Positions 24,953 through 32,548 of a stretch of 64,000 nt of DNA are shown one piece after another; within the stretch, counting starts at the first letter, position 1, and every line of letters starts with the position of its first letter. The stretch is taken from assembly GCF_014202335.1 (NCBI RefSeq), contig NZ_JACHGP010000009.1:62001-126000 (forward strand), in the 5' to 3' direction. Under the pieces are notes generated by a model that was not told where the DNA came from, did no database searches, and saw nothing but the letters and a program-made list of their open reading frames with translations. The position numbers and the translations under genes are program-made. This DNA comes from Mycobacterium sp. AZCC_0083. GTDB lineage: Bacteria > Actinomycetota > Actinomycetes > Mycobacteriales > Mycobacteriaceae.

Positions 24953-25855
24953 ATGCGCGGCTTCAAGATCTTGATCACCGGCCCCACCGGACAGGTTGCT
25001 GCCCCCATCGCACGTGCGCTGGCGGCCGACAACGAAGTGTGGGGCATCGCCCGGTTCCACGACCCCGCAGCGCGGGAAGACCTCGAGCAAGCCGGGATTC
25101 GGTGTCAGACGGTCAACCTCGCTGCGGGTGACTTCACCGCAATCCCCTCGGATTTCGACTACGTGATCAATCTGGCGGTGGCCAAGAGCGGCAAGTGGGA
25201 GAAGGACCTCGCGGCCAACGCCGAGTCGGTCGGCCTGCTCATGGCCCACTGCGCCGATGCCACGGCGTTCCTGCACTGTTCGTCGGCGGCCGTCTACGAC
25301 CCACCCGACGACGAGCCACGAAACGAACGCACCGCGCTCGGCGACAACCACAAGTCGATGCTGCCGACGTACTCCATCTCCAAGATCGCCGGCGAGGTCG
25401 TCGCTCGATCGATGGCGCGGGCACTGGGCGTGCCGACCACCATCGCGCGGCTCAACGTCCCCTACGGCGACAACGGCGGCTGGCCGTTCCATCACATGGA
25501 GATGATGCTGGCCGGCATGCCGATCCCGGTCCCGCCAGGCGGCCCGGCCCGCTACAACCCCATCCACGAGGACGACGTCATCGCGATGCTGCCCAAACTG
25601 CTCGAGGTGGCGTCGGTGCCTGCCGTCACGGTCAACTGGTGCGGCGAGCAGACCGTCAGCCTTCAGGACTGGTGCACCTACATTGGGTCACTGGTCGGCA
25701 GGGAGCCGGCGTTCGAGGAGAGCGGGCAGGCGCTGCGCGGCGGTCCCACCGACGTGACCCTGATGCGCGAACTGGCCGGCGGTACCACGGTCGACTGGCA
25801 CGACGGTATCAGCCGGATGGTGACGAAGTTCCACCCCGAACTGGTCAACGCGTAA
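24953..25855 (+). CDS. NAD-dependent epimerase/dehydratase family protein
   Basis: The 300-aa extended SDR begins KILITGPTGQVAAPIARALA with the NAD(P)-binding TGxxGxx loop. The catalytic Tyr/Lys pair is in YSISKIAGEVVARS, preceded by CSSAAVYDP. The substrate domain (YNPIHEDDVIAMLPKLLEV) resembles nucleotide-sugar or cinnamyl-type epimerases, but the substrate is not known. It stands alone between the HNH gene and a convergent luciferase-like gene that overlaps its end by 11 bp. Confidence 0.83.
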   Translation: MRGFKILITGPTGQVAAPIARALAADNEVWGIARFHDPAAREDLEQAGIRCQTVNLAAGDFTAIPSDFDYVINLAVAKSGKWEKDLAANAESVGLLMAHCADATAFLHCSSAAVYDPPDDEPRNERTALGDNHKSMLPTYSISKIAGEVVARSMARALGVPTTIARLNVPYGDNGGWPFHHMEMMLAGMPIPVPPGGPARYNPIHEDDVIAMLPKLLEVASVPAVTVNWCGEQTVSLQDWCTYIGSLVGREPAFEESGQALRGGPTDVTLMRELAGGTTVDWHDGISRMVTKFHPELVNA

Positions 25856-26774
25856 CCCACTGGGCTTCAGCCAGTGCGGGCGCCAGCAACTCCAATTGGT
25901 CGACGCCCGTAGCGAGTTCGGTGCCCGTCGGGAGCATGAGCGCGACGTGGTCGGCCCCCGCCGTCAGATGTTCGCGAACCTTCGCCGCAATCGCCTCTGG
26001 CCCGCCATGGCCGACGACGTCGTCGACGATCCGATCGCTCACGTCGGCGAGCTCGCGATCGGGATAGCCCAGTCCGGCCACGGTCGCAACGTACGACCCC
26101 CGACCCAGGTTCGCCGACACAGTTTGGCGCGCAACGTCCTTCGCCCGATCGGCATCGTTGTCGGGAATCACCATCAGACCGACGACCAACAGCTTGTCCG
26201 GGCCCAATGCCTGCCGAGCCAACGCGGTGAACGCCGGTGGGAGCCCCGCGGGCATCGCCCCGTCCGCGTGCTCGCCGCCGAGTGCCAGCAGCTTCGGACC
26301 CATCGCACCGACGATCCGGGGATAGGCGACATCGGCCGCAGGCGGCCAGGTCTGCTCGTCCATCCGCCGAAGATAGTCGCGCATGGTCGCCAGAGGCCGC
26401 CCGAATTCCTGACCCGCGCTGGCCGCCTGCTCGGGGAAGCCGACCCCGAGCCCGAGCACCAACCGGCCCGGATATGCCTGCGCCAGCATCGCCGCCGCGG
26501 CATGCATGGTCTGTGGTTGGCGCGCCCAGATGTTGGCGATACCCGTGCCGAATGCCATCCGTTCGGTGGCTGCGAGCAGTACCGCCAGCTGGACCAATGC
26601 GTCCTTGCCGCCGATGACTTCGTTGGTCCAGGCGGTTCGGAAGCCTGCGCGTTCCAAGCGGCCGACGGCAGTGCGCTGCAGGTCGATCGGTGGCGCGCTG
26701 GTGAATCCGAGCGGTAGGTACGGGCCTACCGGCCCCAACCTCTCGCGGGCAGCGACGACGGCGTCGGCCGTCAC
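25845..26774 (-). CDS. LLM-class F420-dependent oxidoreductase
   Basis: The 309-aa TIM-barrel protein belongs to the luciferase-like monooxygenase superfamily, using F420 in mycobacteria. Supporting segments are LLAATERMAFGTGIANIWAR, HAAAAMLAQAYPGRLVLGLG (phosphate-binding region) and GADHVALMLPTGTEL. The substrate is unknown. Its GTG start overlaps the stop of the upstream NmrA/epimerase-like gene by 4 bp, so both belong to one transcript that is divergent from tetR. Confidence 0.86.
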   Translation of the reverse strand: MTADAVVAARERLGPVGPYLPLGFTSAPPIDLQRTAVGRLERAGFRTAWTNEVIGGKDALVQLAVLLAATERMAFGTGIANIWARQPQTMHAAAAMLAQAYPGRLVLGLGVGFPEQAASAGQEFGRPLATMRDYLRRMDEQTWPPAADVAYPRIVGAMGPKLLALGGEHADGAMPAGLPPAFTALARQALGPDKLLVVGLMVIPDNDADRAKDVARQTVSANLGRGSYVATVAGLGYPDRELADVSDRIVDDVVGHGGPEAIAAKVREHLTAGADHVALMLPTGTELATGVDQLELLAPALAEAQWVTR

Positions 26775-27676
26775 GAGGCAGGCGCGAAGTAGTGCCCCGC
26801 CTTGAGATCCGCGAGCAGCTCGGGATGCTCTGGCCGCCAGCCCAACAGCTCTCGAGTCCGTTCACTGGAGGTCGGGTTGTCCAACGAGGCGATCGCCCCG
26901 ATGAAGCCGAGCTGTTCGGTGGCCTCCTCGGCCGTGATGCCGACCACGGGCACGCCGAGTTGTTCACCGATGACCGTTGCGATGTCGCGGAAGGGCACGC
27001 CTTCCTCGGCGGCCCCGTGCAGCCGTGAGCCGGCGGGGGCCGACTCGATCGCCAGCCGGTACAGCCGCGCGGCGTCGATGGTGTGCACGGCCGGCCAGCG
27101 GTTGGCGCCGTCACCGACGTAGACGGATTGGCCCGTCTTCCTGGCGGCGTCGATGAGGGTGGGGACGAAGCCGTGGAAGTCGGTCGAGCCGTGCACCGTC
27201 GGTGACAGTCGGACGATCGAGGACCGCACACCGCGCTGGGCAAGGGCGATCGTGGCGTTCTCCGATGCGCCGCGTGGCCCCGAGTCATCGGCGACGTCGT
27301 CTTCGCTACCCAGCTTCCCGGGGGCGCTGAAGGCGAGCATCATCGTGCCCGAGGTGTTCACGAACGGCTTGCCGGAACCAGCGAGCGCGGTCCCGATCGC
27401 ATCGACGGCGCGTAGATCCGCCGCGATCGATGCGGCGTAATCGGCGAAGTCGTGAATGAACGCCAGATGGATGACGCCGTCCGCAGCCGCCGCAGCGGCC
27501 GACAGGACGTCGAGATCGTCGAGCGAACCGCGTTGCACCTCGGCGCCCGCGGCCGATATTGCCGCAGCGGAGTCGTCCGAGCGGGCCAGGCCGACGACCT
27601 GGTGTCCGTGGTCGATCAATTCGCGAACGAGGACGGATCCGATGTGTCCCGATGCGCCGGTGACGAATACACGCAT
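26771..27676 (-). CDS. NAD(P)-dependent SDR/epimerase-like oxidoreductase
   Basis: The 301-aa atypical SDR has the nucleotide loop VTGASGHIGSVLVRELIDHG, then LARSDDSAAAI and a short GSLDDLD segment binding the adenine. No strict YxxxK is obvious in the usual place, so it may act as an NmrA-like or reductase variant. It is divergent from a TetR gene, with three palindromes between them, so that regulator probably represses this two-gene operon. Confidence 0.83.
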   Translation of the reverse strand: MRVFVTGASGHIGSVLVRELIDHGHQVVGLARSDDSAAAISAAGAEVQRGSLDDLDVLSAAAAAADGVIHLAFIHDFADYAASIAADLRAVDAIGTALAGSGKPFVNTSGTMMLAFSAPGKLGSEDDVADDSGPRGASENATIALAQRGVRSSIVRLSPTVHGSTDFHGFVPTLIDAARKTGQSVYVGDGANRWPAVHTIDAARLYRLAIESAPAGSRLHGAAEEGVPFRDIATVIGEQLGVPVVGITAEEATEQLGFIGAIASLDNPTSSERTRELLGWRPEHPELLADLKAGHYFAPAS

Positions 27677-27691
27677 TGCACTCTCCTAGTT

Positions 27692-27712
27692 TGATGTCAG
27701 TGGATGACATCA
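27692..27712. promoter_or_regulatory. Palindrome 1 in the SDR/tetR intergenic region
   Basis: TGATGTCA-GTGGA-TGACATCA is a perfect 8-5-8 palindrome. It lies 15 bp upstream of the SDR start (27676) and would cover its ribosome or promoter region. It shares the GAtGaCA core with the other two sites and is a likely TetR operator. Confidence 0.65.
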
Positions 27713-27723
27713 ACCATAACCAC

Positions 27724-27742
27724 GATGACAGTCGCTGTCATC
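27724..27742. promoter_or_regulatory. Palindrome 2 in the SDR/tetR intergenic region
   Basis: GATGACAG-TCG-CTGTCATC is a perfect 8-3-8 palindrome, the size expected for a TetR dimer site. Its centre lies about 24 bp from the centre of palindrome 3. Confidence 0.7.
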
Positions 27743-27747
27743 CCGAT

Positions 27748-27766
27748 GGTGACAGTCACTGTCGTC
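27748..27766. promoter_or_regulatory. Palindrome 3 in the SDR/tetR intergenic region
   Basis: GGTGACAG-TCA-CTGTCGTC repeats the same architecture with one asymmetric position. It ends 15 bp before the tetR ATG, fitting autoregulation. Confidence 0.6.
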
Positions 27767-27781
27767 ACATAGACTCCGCGG

Positions 27782-28375
27782 ATGGGTCGCTGGGAGCCGG
27801 ACGCGCGTGGCCGCCTCGAACAGGCCGCGCTGGAGCTCTATCTGGAACGAGGGTTCGACCAGACGACGGTCGCCGAGATCGCCAGCCACGCCGGGCTCAC
27901 GGAGCGCACCTTCTTCCGGCACTTCGCCGACAAGCGCGAGGTGCTCTTCGGCGGGGGCGCGCTGGCCGAGGGTCTCGCGGCGGCGGTGGACGCGGCACCC
28001 GAAGCCCAGGCGCCGCTGGACGCCGTGATCGCAGCGCTCGAGTCGCTATCCGACTTCTTCGCCGAACGTCACGCGCACGCGCGGCGACGCCAAAAGGTCA
28101 TCGCAGCCAACCCGAGTCTGCAGGAGCGCGAGCTGATCAAGCTCGCCTCACTCGCCACGGCCATGGCCGGCGCCCTTCGTCGTCGCGGCGTCACCGAACC
28201 CGCCGCGAGCCTGGCGGCCGAGACGGGCGTCGCGGTCTTCAAGGTCGCCTTCGAGCGCTGGCTCGACGACGCACGCCAACGAAACCTCGCTCAACACATC
28301 CGGGAATCGCTCGACGAACTGCGCACCGTCACCGCGGTGCCGAGCGGCGCGCGACGGTCGAAGAAACGGGCCTGA
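27782..28375 (+). CDS. TetR-family transcriptional regulator
   Basis: The 197-aa protein has the N-terminal TetR helix-turn-helix: QAALELYLERGFDQTTVAEI then SHAGLTERTFFRHFADKREVLFGG (residues about 15-60). The rest is a helical ligand-binding domain, ending in a basic KKRA tail. It is divergent from the SDR-LLM operon, with three related palindromes between, and probably represses both directions until a small ligand binds. The ligand is unknown. Confidence 0.9.
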   Translation: MGRWEPDARGRLEQAALELYLERGFDQTTVAEIASHAGLTERTFFRHFADKREVLFGGGALAEGLAAAVDAAPEAQAPLDAVIAALESLSDFFAERHAHARRRQKVIAANPSLQERELIKLASLATAMAGALRRRGVTEPAASLAAETGVAVFKVAFERWLDDARQRNLAQHIRESLDELRTVTAVPSGARRSKKRA

Positions 28376-28378
28376 CGA

Positions 28379-29248
28379 CTACCCGAGATCCGCCAACGCC
28401 GAATCAGCCTCGGCCAGTTCGGCCTTCGCCGCCGCGAGGTCGTCAGCGGCCTCGCGAGCCGACGTCTCGGCCTCGGCATGTTCGGTGTCCACGGCATTGA
28501 GTTCGCGTTCGGCCGCGTGCAGGGATTCCAACAGTTTCTCGTAGCGGCGGCGGGCGGACTTCAGCTTGGCCAACTGGTCGCCGACCGCCTCTACCGCGTC
28601 GGCATGGGCAGCCTGAGCGGCCTCCACTGCGGCGGCTGCGGCGGTGCTGCGCTTCCGCGCGGCCCTGACCTCTGCCGGGTTCGGCCCTGGCGTGACGGTT
28701 GGTTTCGGCTCGCGCACCTTTGGTGTGGGTGCATCGGTGCCGCGCTCCGCCACCGGGCTGACGGATCCGACGGCGGACGTCGCCCCGAATTCCCCGAAGC
28801 CCGACCATCTTTCGGCCTTGGCCAGCGTGCCCAACCGCGCGGCGATCTCTGGATCGGCGATAGCGGCCTGCAACGTGCCCATCACGTCCTCCCGCAGCGC
28901 GGCCGACGGATCCGTCAGCCCGGTGGCGTCGAAACCGGTGCGTACCAATTCGTCGATCAGCTTGCGTTGCGCGGCGGACAACTCGCGGATGCGTGCGCCG
29001 TCCATCGACGCGTGGGCCGCACGCAGGCGCTCGCTGAGGTCGGCCAGCCGCACGCGCGCGGAGTCATCGCTGCGAACCAGCGCGTTCACCACCCAGGCCG
29101 CGGTGGTCGGCCGACGCGCGGCGGCGATCTGCTTTGCCCCGTCTGCGTCGCCTCGCTTCTTGGCCGCGGCAGCCAATTGGGTGCGCAACGCGGTGAAGTC
29201 CTCCGGCCTGACGCCGTAGAGCTGGTCGATGTCGTCCTCGGCGGTCAC
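28379..29248 (-). CDS. Coiled-coil protein of unknown function
   Basis: The 289-aa protein has an N-terminal helical domain (LYGVRPEDFTALRTQLAAAA, KQIAAARRPTTAAWVVNAL), a Pro/Thr linker near residues 160-190, and a C-terminal Ala/Glu coiled coil from about 195 to the end. Similar proteins occur beside aldR in mycobacteria but have no assigned role. Its GTG start overlaps the aldR stop by 4 bp, so the two are co-expressed. Confidence 0.75.
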   Translation of the reverse strand: MTAEDDIDQLYGVRPEDFTALRTQLAAAAKKRGDADGAKQIAAARRPTTAAWVVNALVRSDDSARVRLADLSERLRAAHASMDGARIRELSAAQRKLIDELVRTGFDATGLTDPSAALREDVMGTLQAAIADPEIAARLGTLAKAERWSGFGEFGATSAVGSVSPVAERGTDAPTPKVREPKPTVTPGPNPAEVRAARKRSTAAAAAVEAAQAAHADAVEAVGDQLAKLKSARRRYEKLLESLHAAERELNAVDTEHAEAETSAREAADDLAAAKAELAEADSALADLG

Positions 29249-29760
29249 AGCGGTGACGCCCCCCGCAGATGTTCGAAGATCAGCGACGTCTGAGTGCCCG
29301 CGACGTCGGCGTCGGCGTTGAGGTTCTCGACCACGAACGACCGCAGGTCGTCGGTGTCCCGCGCGGCCACGTGCAGGATGAAGTCGTCGCCTCCCGCCAG
29401 GAAGTAGACGTCCATCACCTGGGGCCTGCGCCGGATCTGCTGGATGAAGCTGCGGATCTTGCCTCGGGCATTGGCCTGCAGGGTCACCGAGATCATCGCC
29501 TGCAACGACAGCCCGATCGCCGCAGGGTCGATGTCGGTGTAAAAGCCGCGGATCACGCCGATCTCCTGCAGCCGCCGCAACCTGCCGTGACAGGTCGACG
29601 GAGCGATGCCGACGACGTCGGCGAGGGCACTGTTGGAGATGCGGGCATCGCCGTGCAGCGTGGTCAGAATCCGGCGGTCGACGTCATCGAGATCAGCGGC
29701 CCGAACATCCTTCGGCGGAGCCGGGGGGCGCGCCATCGATCCCGTTGATTCTTCAGACAT
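29245..29760 (-). CDS. aldR: Lrp/AsnC-family regulator AldR
   Basis: The 171-aa protein has an AsnC-type helix-turn-helix (DVDRRILTTLHGDARISNSA, ALADVVGIAPSTCHGRLRRL, about residues 26-65) and a C-terminal RAM ligand-binding domain (QAMISVTLQANARGKIRSF, VYFLAGGDDFILHVAA). In mycobacteria AldR controls the divergent alanine dehydrogenase gene in response to amino acids. The 95-bp gap to ald is AT-rich with repeated ATCAT/ATGAT motifs that may be its sites. Confidence 0.9.
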   Translation of the reverse strand: MSEESTGSMARPPAPPKDVRAADLDDVDRRILTTLHGDARISNSALADVVGIAPSTCHGRLRRLQEIGVIRGFYTDIDPAAIGLSLQAMISVTLQANARGKIRSFIQQIRRRPQVMDVYFLAGGDDFILHVAARDTDDLRSFVVENLNADADVAGTQTSLIFEHLRGASPL

Positions 29761-29855
29761 CTACGTACCGTAGCGAATCATCATCATGATCATTGCCTTT
29801 CAGCCGATATTTCTTCACACTTGGTGCAATTCATTTCGCCTGCCAAGGAGCCGTC

Positions 29856-30971
29856 ATGCGCGTCGGAATCCCGACTGAGATCAAGAACAACGAGTACCGG
29901 GTTGCCATCACCCCGGCCGGCGTCGCCGAGCTGACCCGCCGTGGTCACGAGGTCCTCATCCAGGCCGGCGCTGGCGAAGGTTCGGCGATCTCCGACAACG
30001 ACTTCAAGGCCGCTGGAGCACAGCTCGCCGCCACCGCTGACCAGGTCTGGGCCGAGGCCGATCTGCTGCTGAAGGTCAAGGAGCCCATCGAGGCCGAATA
30101 CGGCCGGCTCCGCAAGGGCCAAACGCTCTTCACCTACCTGCACCTGGCGGCATCCAAGCCGTGCACCGACGCCCTGATCGCCTCGGGCACCACCTCCATC
30201 GCCTACGAGACCGTGCAGACCATCGACGGCGCGCTCCCCCTGCTCGCTCCGATGAGCGAGGTCGCCGGACGCCTTGCCGCACAGGTCGGTGCCTACCACC
30301 TGATGCGCACTCACGGCGGCCGCGGCGTCCTCATGGGTGGCGTCCCCGGCGTCGCACCCGCCAAGGTCATCGTCATCGGCGGCGGCATGGCAGGCGACAA
30401 CGCCGCCGCCGTCGCCATGGGCATGGGCGCGCGCGTCACCGTCTTCGACCTGAACATCAACACGCTGCGCAAGATCGACGCCGAGTACGGCGGCAACATC
30501 GAGACCCGCTACTCATCGACCCTGGAACTCGAGGAAGCCGTCAAGGATGCCGATCTGGTCATCGGCGCGGTGCTGGTCCCCGGCGCCAAGGCCCCCAAGC
30601 TGGTCACCAATGCGATGGTCTCGCACATGAAGTCGGGCGCAGTGCTCGTCGACATCGCGATCGACCAGGGTGGCTGCTTCGAAGACTCCCGCCCGACGAC
30701 GCACGACGACCCGACCTTCGCGGTGCACGACACGGTGTTCTACTGCGTGGCCAACATGCCAGGCGCGGTGCCCCGCACGTCGACCTTCGCGCTCACCAAC
30801 GCGACCATGCCCTACGTGCTCAAGCTCGCCGACAAGGGCTGGCAGGCCGCGTGCAAGGCCGACCCGGCTCTGGCCAAGGGCCTGTCCACCCACGAGGGTG
30901 CCCTGGTGTCCGAACAGGTGGCCAGCGATCTGGAGCTGCCCTTCACCGACCCGGCGACGCTGTTCGCCTGA
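29856..30971 (+). CDS. ald: Alanine dehydrogenase
   Basis: Ald interconverts alanine with pyruvate and ammonium using NAD, and serves in alanine use and low-oxygen redox balance. The 371-aa product starts MRVGIPTEIKNNEYRVAITP and has catalytic Lys in LLLKVKEP and His in YLHLAASKP, and the NAD loop VIVIGGGMAGDNAAAVAMGM near 170. AAGGAG is seven bases before the ATG. It is divergent from aldR. The C-terminal ASDLELPFTDPATLF matches mycobacterial Ald. Confidence 0.97.
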   Translation: MRVGIPTEIKNNEYRVAITPAGVAELTRRGHEVLIQAGAGEGSAISDNDFKAAGAQLAATADQVWAEADLLLKVKEPIEAEYGRLRKGQTLFTYLHLAASKPCTDALIASGTTSIAYETVQTIDGALPLLAPMSEVAGRLAAQVGAYHLMRTHGGRGVLMGGVPGVAPAKVIVIGGGMAGDNAAAVAMGMGARVTVFDLNINTLRKIDAEYGGNIETRYSSTLELEEAVKDADLVIGAVLVPGAKAPKLVTNAMVSHMKSGAVLVDIAIDQGGCFEDSRPTTHDDPTFAVHDTVFYCVANMPGAVPRTSTFALTNATMPYVLKLADKGWQAACKADPALAKGLSTHEGALVSEQVASDLELPFTDPATLFA

Positions 30972-30979
30972 CGCTCTCA

Positions 30980-31080
30980 CCGGCGGCCGAGAAGATACTT
31001 CCGGCCGCCGGCGAGAAAAGTGTGAAAAAGGGACGGGCTCGTCCCTCCTACCTGTAGTACCCGGCCAATTCGGGCCGGGT
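30980..31080 (+). terminator. Three successive hairpins downstream of ald
   Basis: CCGGCGGCC pairs with GGCCGCCGG (30980-31011, 9-bp stem), GGGACG with CGTCCC (31030-31045, 4-base loop), and ACCCGGCC with GGCCGGGT (31059-31080, 6-base loop). None has a U tract, as is common for mycobacterial terminators. They probably end ald transcription and insulate the downstream sigma-factor gene. Confidence 0.6.
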
Positions 31081-31098
31081 GCGCCAGGAAGGACCGCA

Positions 31099-31161
31099 AT
31101 GACCAATTCTTCTCCCCCCAAAGCTTGCCCTCACCTTGCCCACGCTGGTCGAATGGGCTGA
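31099..31161 (+). CDS. Possible 20-aa leader peptide upstream of the ECF sigma gene
   Basis: ATG at 31099 is preceded by AGGAAGGA with good spacing and opens a 20-codon frame, MTNSSPPKACPHLAHAGRMG, ending 19 bp before the sigma-factor ATG. It contains one Cys and two His. Mycobacteria use short leader ORFs for attenuation, but there is no homology evidence, so this is tentative. Confidence 0.35.
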   Translation: MTNSSPPKACPHLAHAGRMG

Positions 31162-31180
31162 CGATCCGGGGGGACGGCGC

Positions 31181-32548
31181 ATGACTGCACGACTTGACCA
31201 AGACACCACTGATGCAGACCTGGTCGCGGCCGCTGCATCGGGTGATCGCACGGCGTTCGCCGCGATCTACGACCGCTACGCCAACAGGCTGCACGACTTC
31301 TGCGTCGGCATGCTGCGCGACCGCGATGCCGCAGCGGACTGCGTCCAAGACGCGTTCTGCACTGCCGCCACGAAACTGACTCAGCTGCGCGATGCAGACA
31401 AACTGCGGCCCTGGCTCTACTCGATCGCCAGGAACGAGGCGCTGCGACACCAGCGAGAGCGCCGCCGCGAGGAACCCACCGACATGCTCCCCGAACTAGT
31501 AACGACAGAAGCCGGACCCGAAACCCTGGCCGCACGAAGTGAGCTGGCCGACCTGGTCGCCGCGGCGGCCGGTGGACTGTCCGAGCGTGACCAAACCATC
31601 CTCGACCTCACCTATCGGCACGAACTCGACGGGCTCGAGCTGGCCGAGGTGCTCGGCGTCAGTCAGAGCAACGCGGGCACCCTGGTGCACCGGCTGCGTG
31701 ACACCGTCGAGCGTTCGCTCGGCGCCCTGCTCGTCGCCCGCCGCGTCCACAGCGCTCCCGACACCTGCCCGGAGTTGGCAGCGGACCTCGACGACTGGGA
31801 CGGCGAGTTCACCGTCCTGACCCGCAAACGGGTGGCCCGCCACGTCGAGTCGTGCACCGGGTGCCACGCGGTGCGCAGCCGAATGCTCACCCCTGCAGCA
31901 CTTCTCGGCGGTGCGCCGGTGTTCATCCCTGCGCCGGCATGGTTGCGCGAGCCCACGCTCGCCGCGGCTCAGGGGCAGTTGCCCGCGGCACCGCCGGCCG
32001 GACCGTCTGGCCCACCGCCACCCGCAAGGGGTTCGGAGGGCGGCAGCGATGCGGCCGCGCCGGCATCCAGGCGCCGCAATCGGGCGGTGGCCGGAACGGT
32101 CCTGGTGGGTCTCATCATCGGGGCAGGCGTGATCATCGCGATGTTGCAGCGCACCGACGACACAACGGTCATACCGGTGGTGGTCTCCACCCCGGAAGTC
32201 ACGGAACCGACTATGACACCATCGGTTTCACGCGCTCCGGCCGAGCTGCGTCCACCACCGACGTCGGCGTCACGTATCGAACGCACCGTGGAGACGACGA
32301 CCGCCCCGCCACCGACCTCCGACGCTCCGGTCACCACCACGAAGCAGCGGCCGACGACCGCGACCGTAACCGCGACCACCGAACCGACCCGGTCGTTCGC
32401 ACCAAGCACGCGTCCAACGCGCACCCACACCACCCACGACAACAACAACGACGACGACGACACGGGGACGAAACCACCACCGGAGGAGGGCCCGGCATCG
32501 GGGCCCGCCGAGACGACCGAGACGACGACGAATCCGCCGATCGGTTAG
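31181..32548 (+). CDS. ECF sigma factor fused to zinc-finger-like, membrane and Thr/Pro-rich extension
   Basis: The 455-aa protein starts with sigma region 2 (AIYDRYANRLHDFCVGMLRD, residues about 12-85) and region 4 (LSERDQTILDLTYRHELDGL, then LAEVLGVSQSNAG, about 125-180). A short H-x3-C-x2-C segment (RHVESCTGCHAV, about 222-233) looks like an anti-sigma zinc finger. One membrane helix (VAGTVLVGLIIGAGVIIAML, about 307-326) is followed by about 125 Thr/Pro/Asp-rich residues, presumably outside. Sigma and a membrane anchor are therefore in one chain. No separate anti-sigma gene is present. Confidence 0.85.
   Translation: MTARLDQDTTDADLVAAAASGDRTAFAAIYDRYANRLHDFCVGMLRDRDAAADCVQDAFCTAATKLTQLRDADKLRPWLYSIARNEALRHQRERRREEPTDMLPELVTTEAGPETLAARSELADLVAAAAGGLSERDQTILDLTYRHELDGLELAEVLGVSQSNAGTLVHRLRDTVERSLGALLVARRVHSAPDTCPELAADLDDWDGEFTVLTRKRVARHVESCTGCHAVRSRMLTPAALLGGAPVFIPAPAWLREPTLAAAQGQLPAAPPAGPSGPPPPARGSEGGSDAAAPASRRRNRAVAGTVLVGLIIGAGVIIAMLQRTDDTTVIPVVVSTPEVTEPTMTPSVSRAPAELRPPPTSASRIERTVETTTAPPPTSDAPVTTTKQRPTTATVTATTEPTRSFAPSTRPTRTHTTHDNNNDDDDTGTKPPPEEGPASGPAETTETTTNPPIG

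Noticed and set aside
29761..29855. Specific AldR boxes in the aldR-ald gap
   Set aside because: ATCAT/ATGAT repeats are visible but I could not fix a defined box with confidence, so no operator feature is called.
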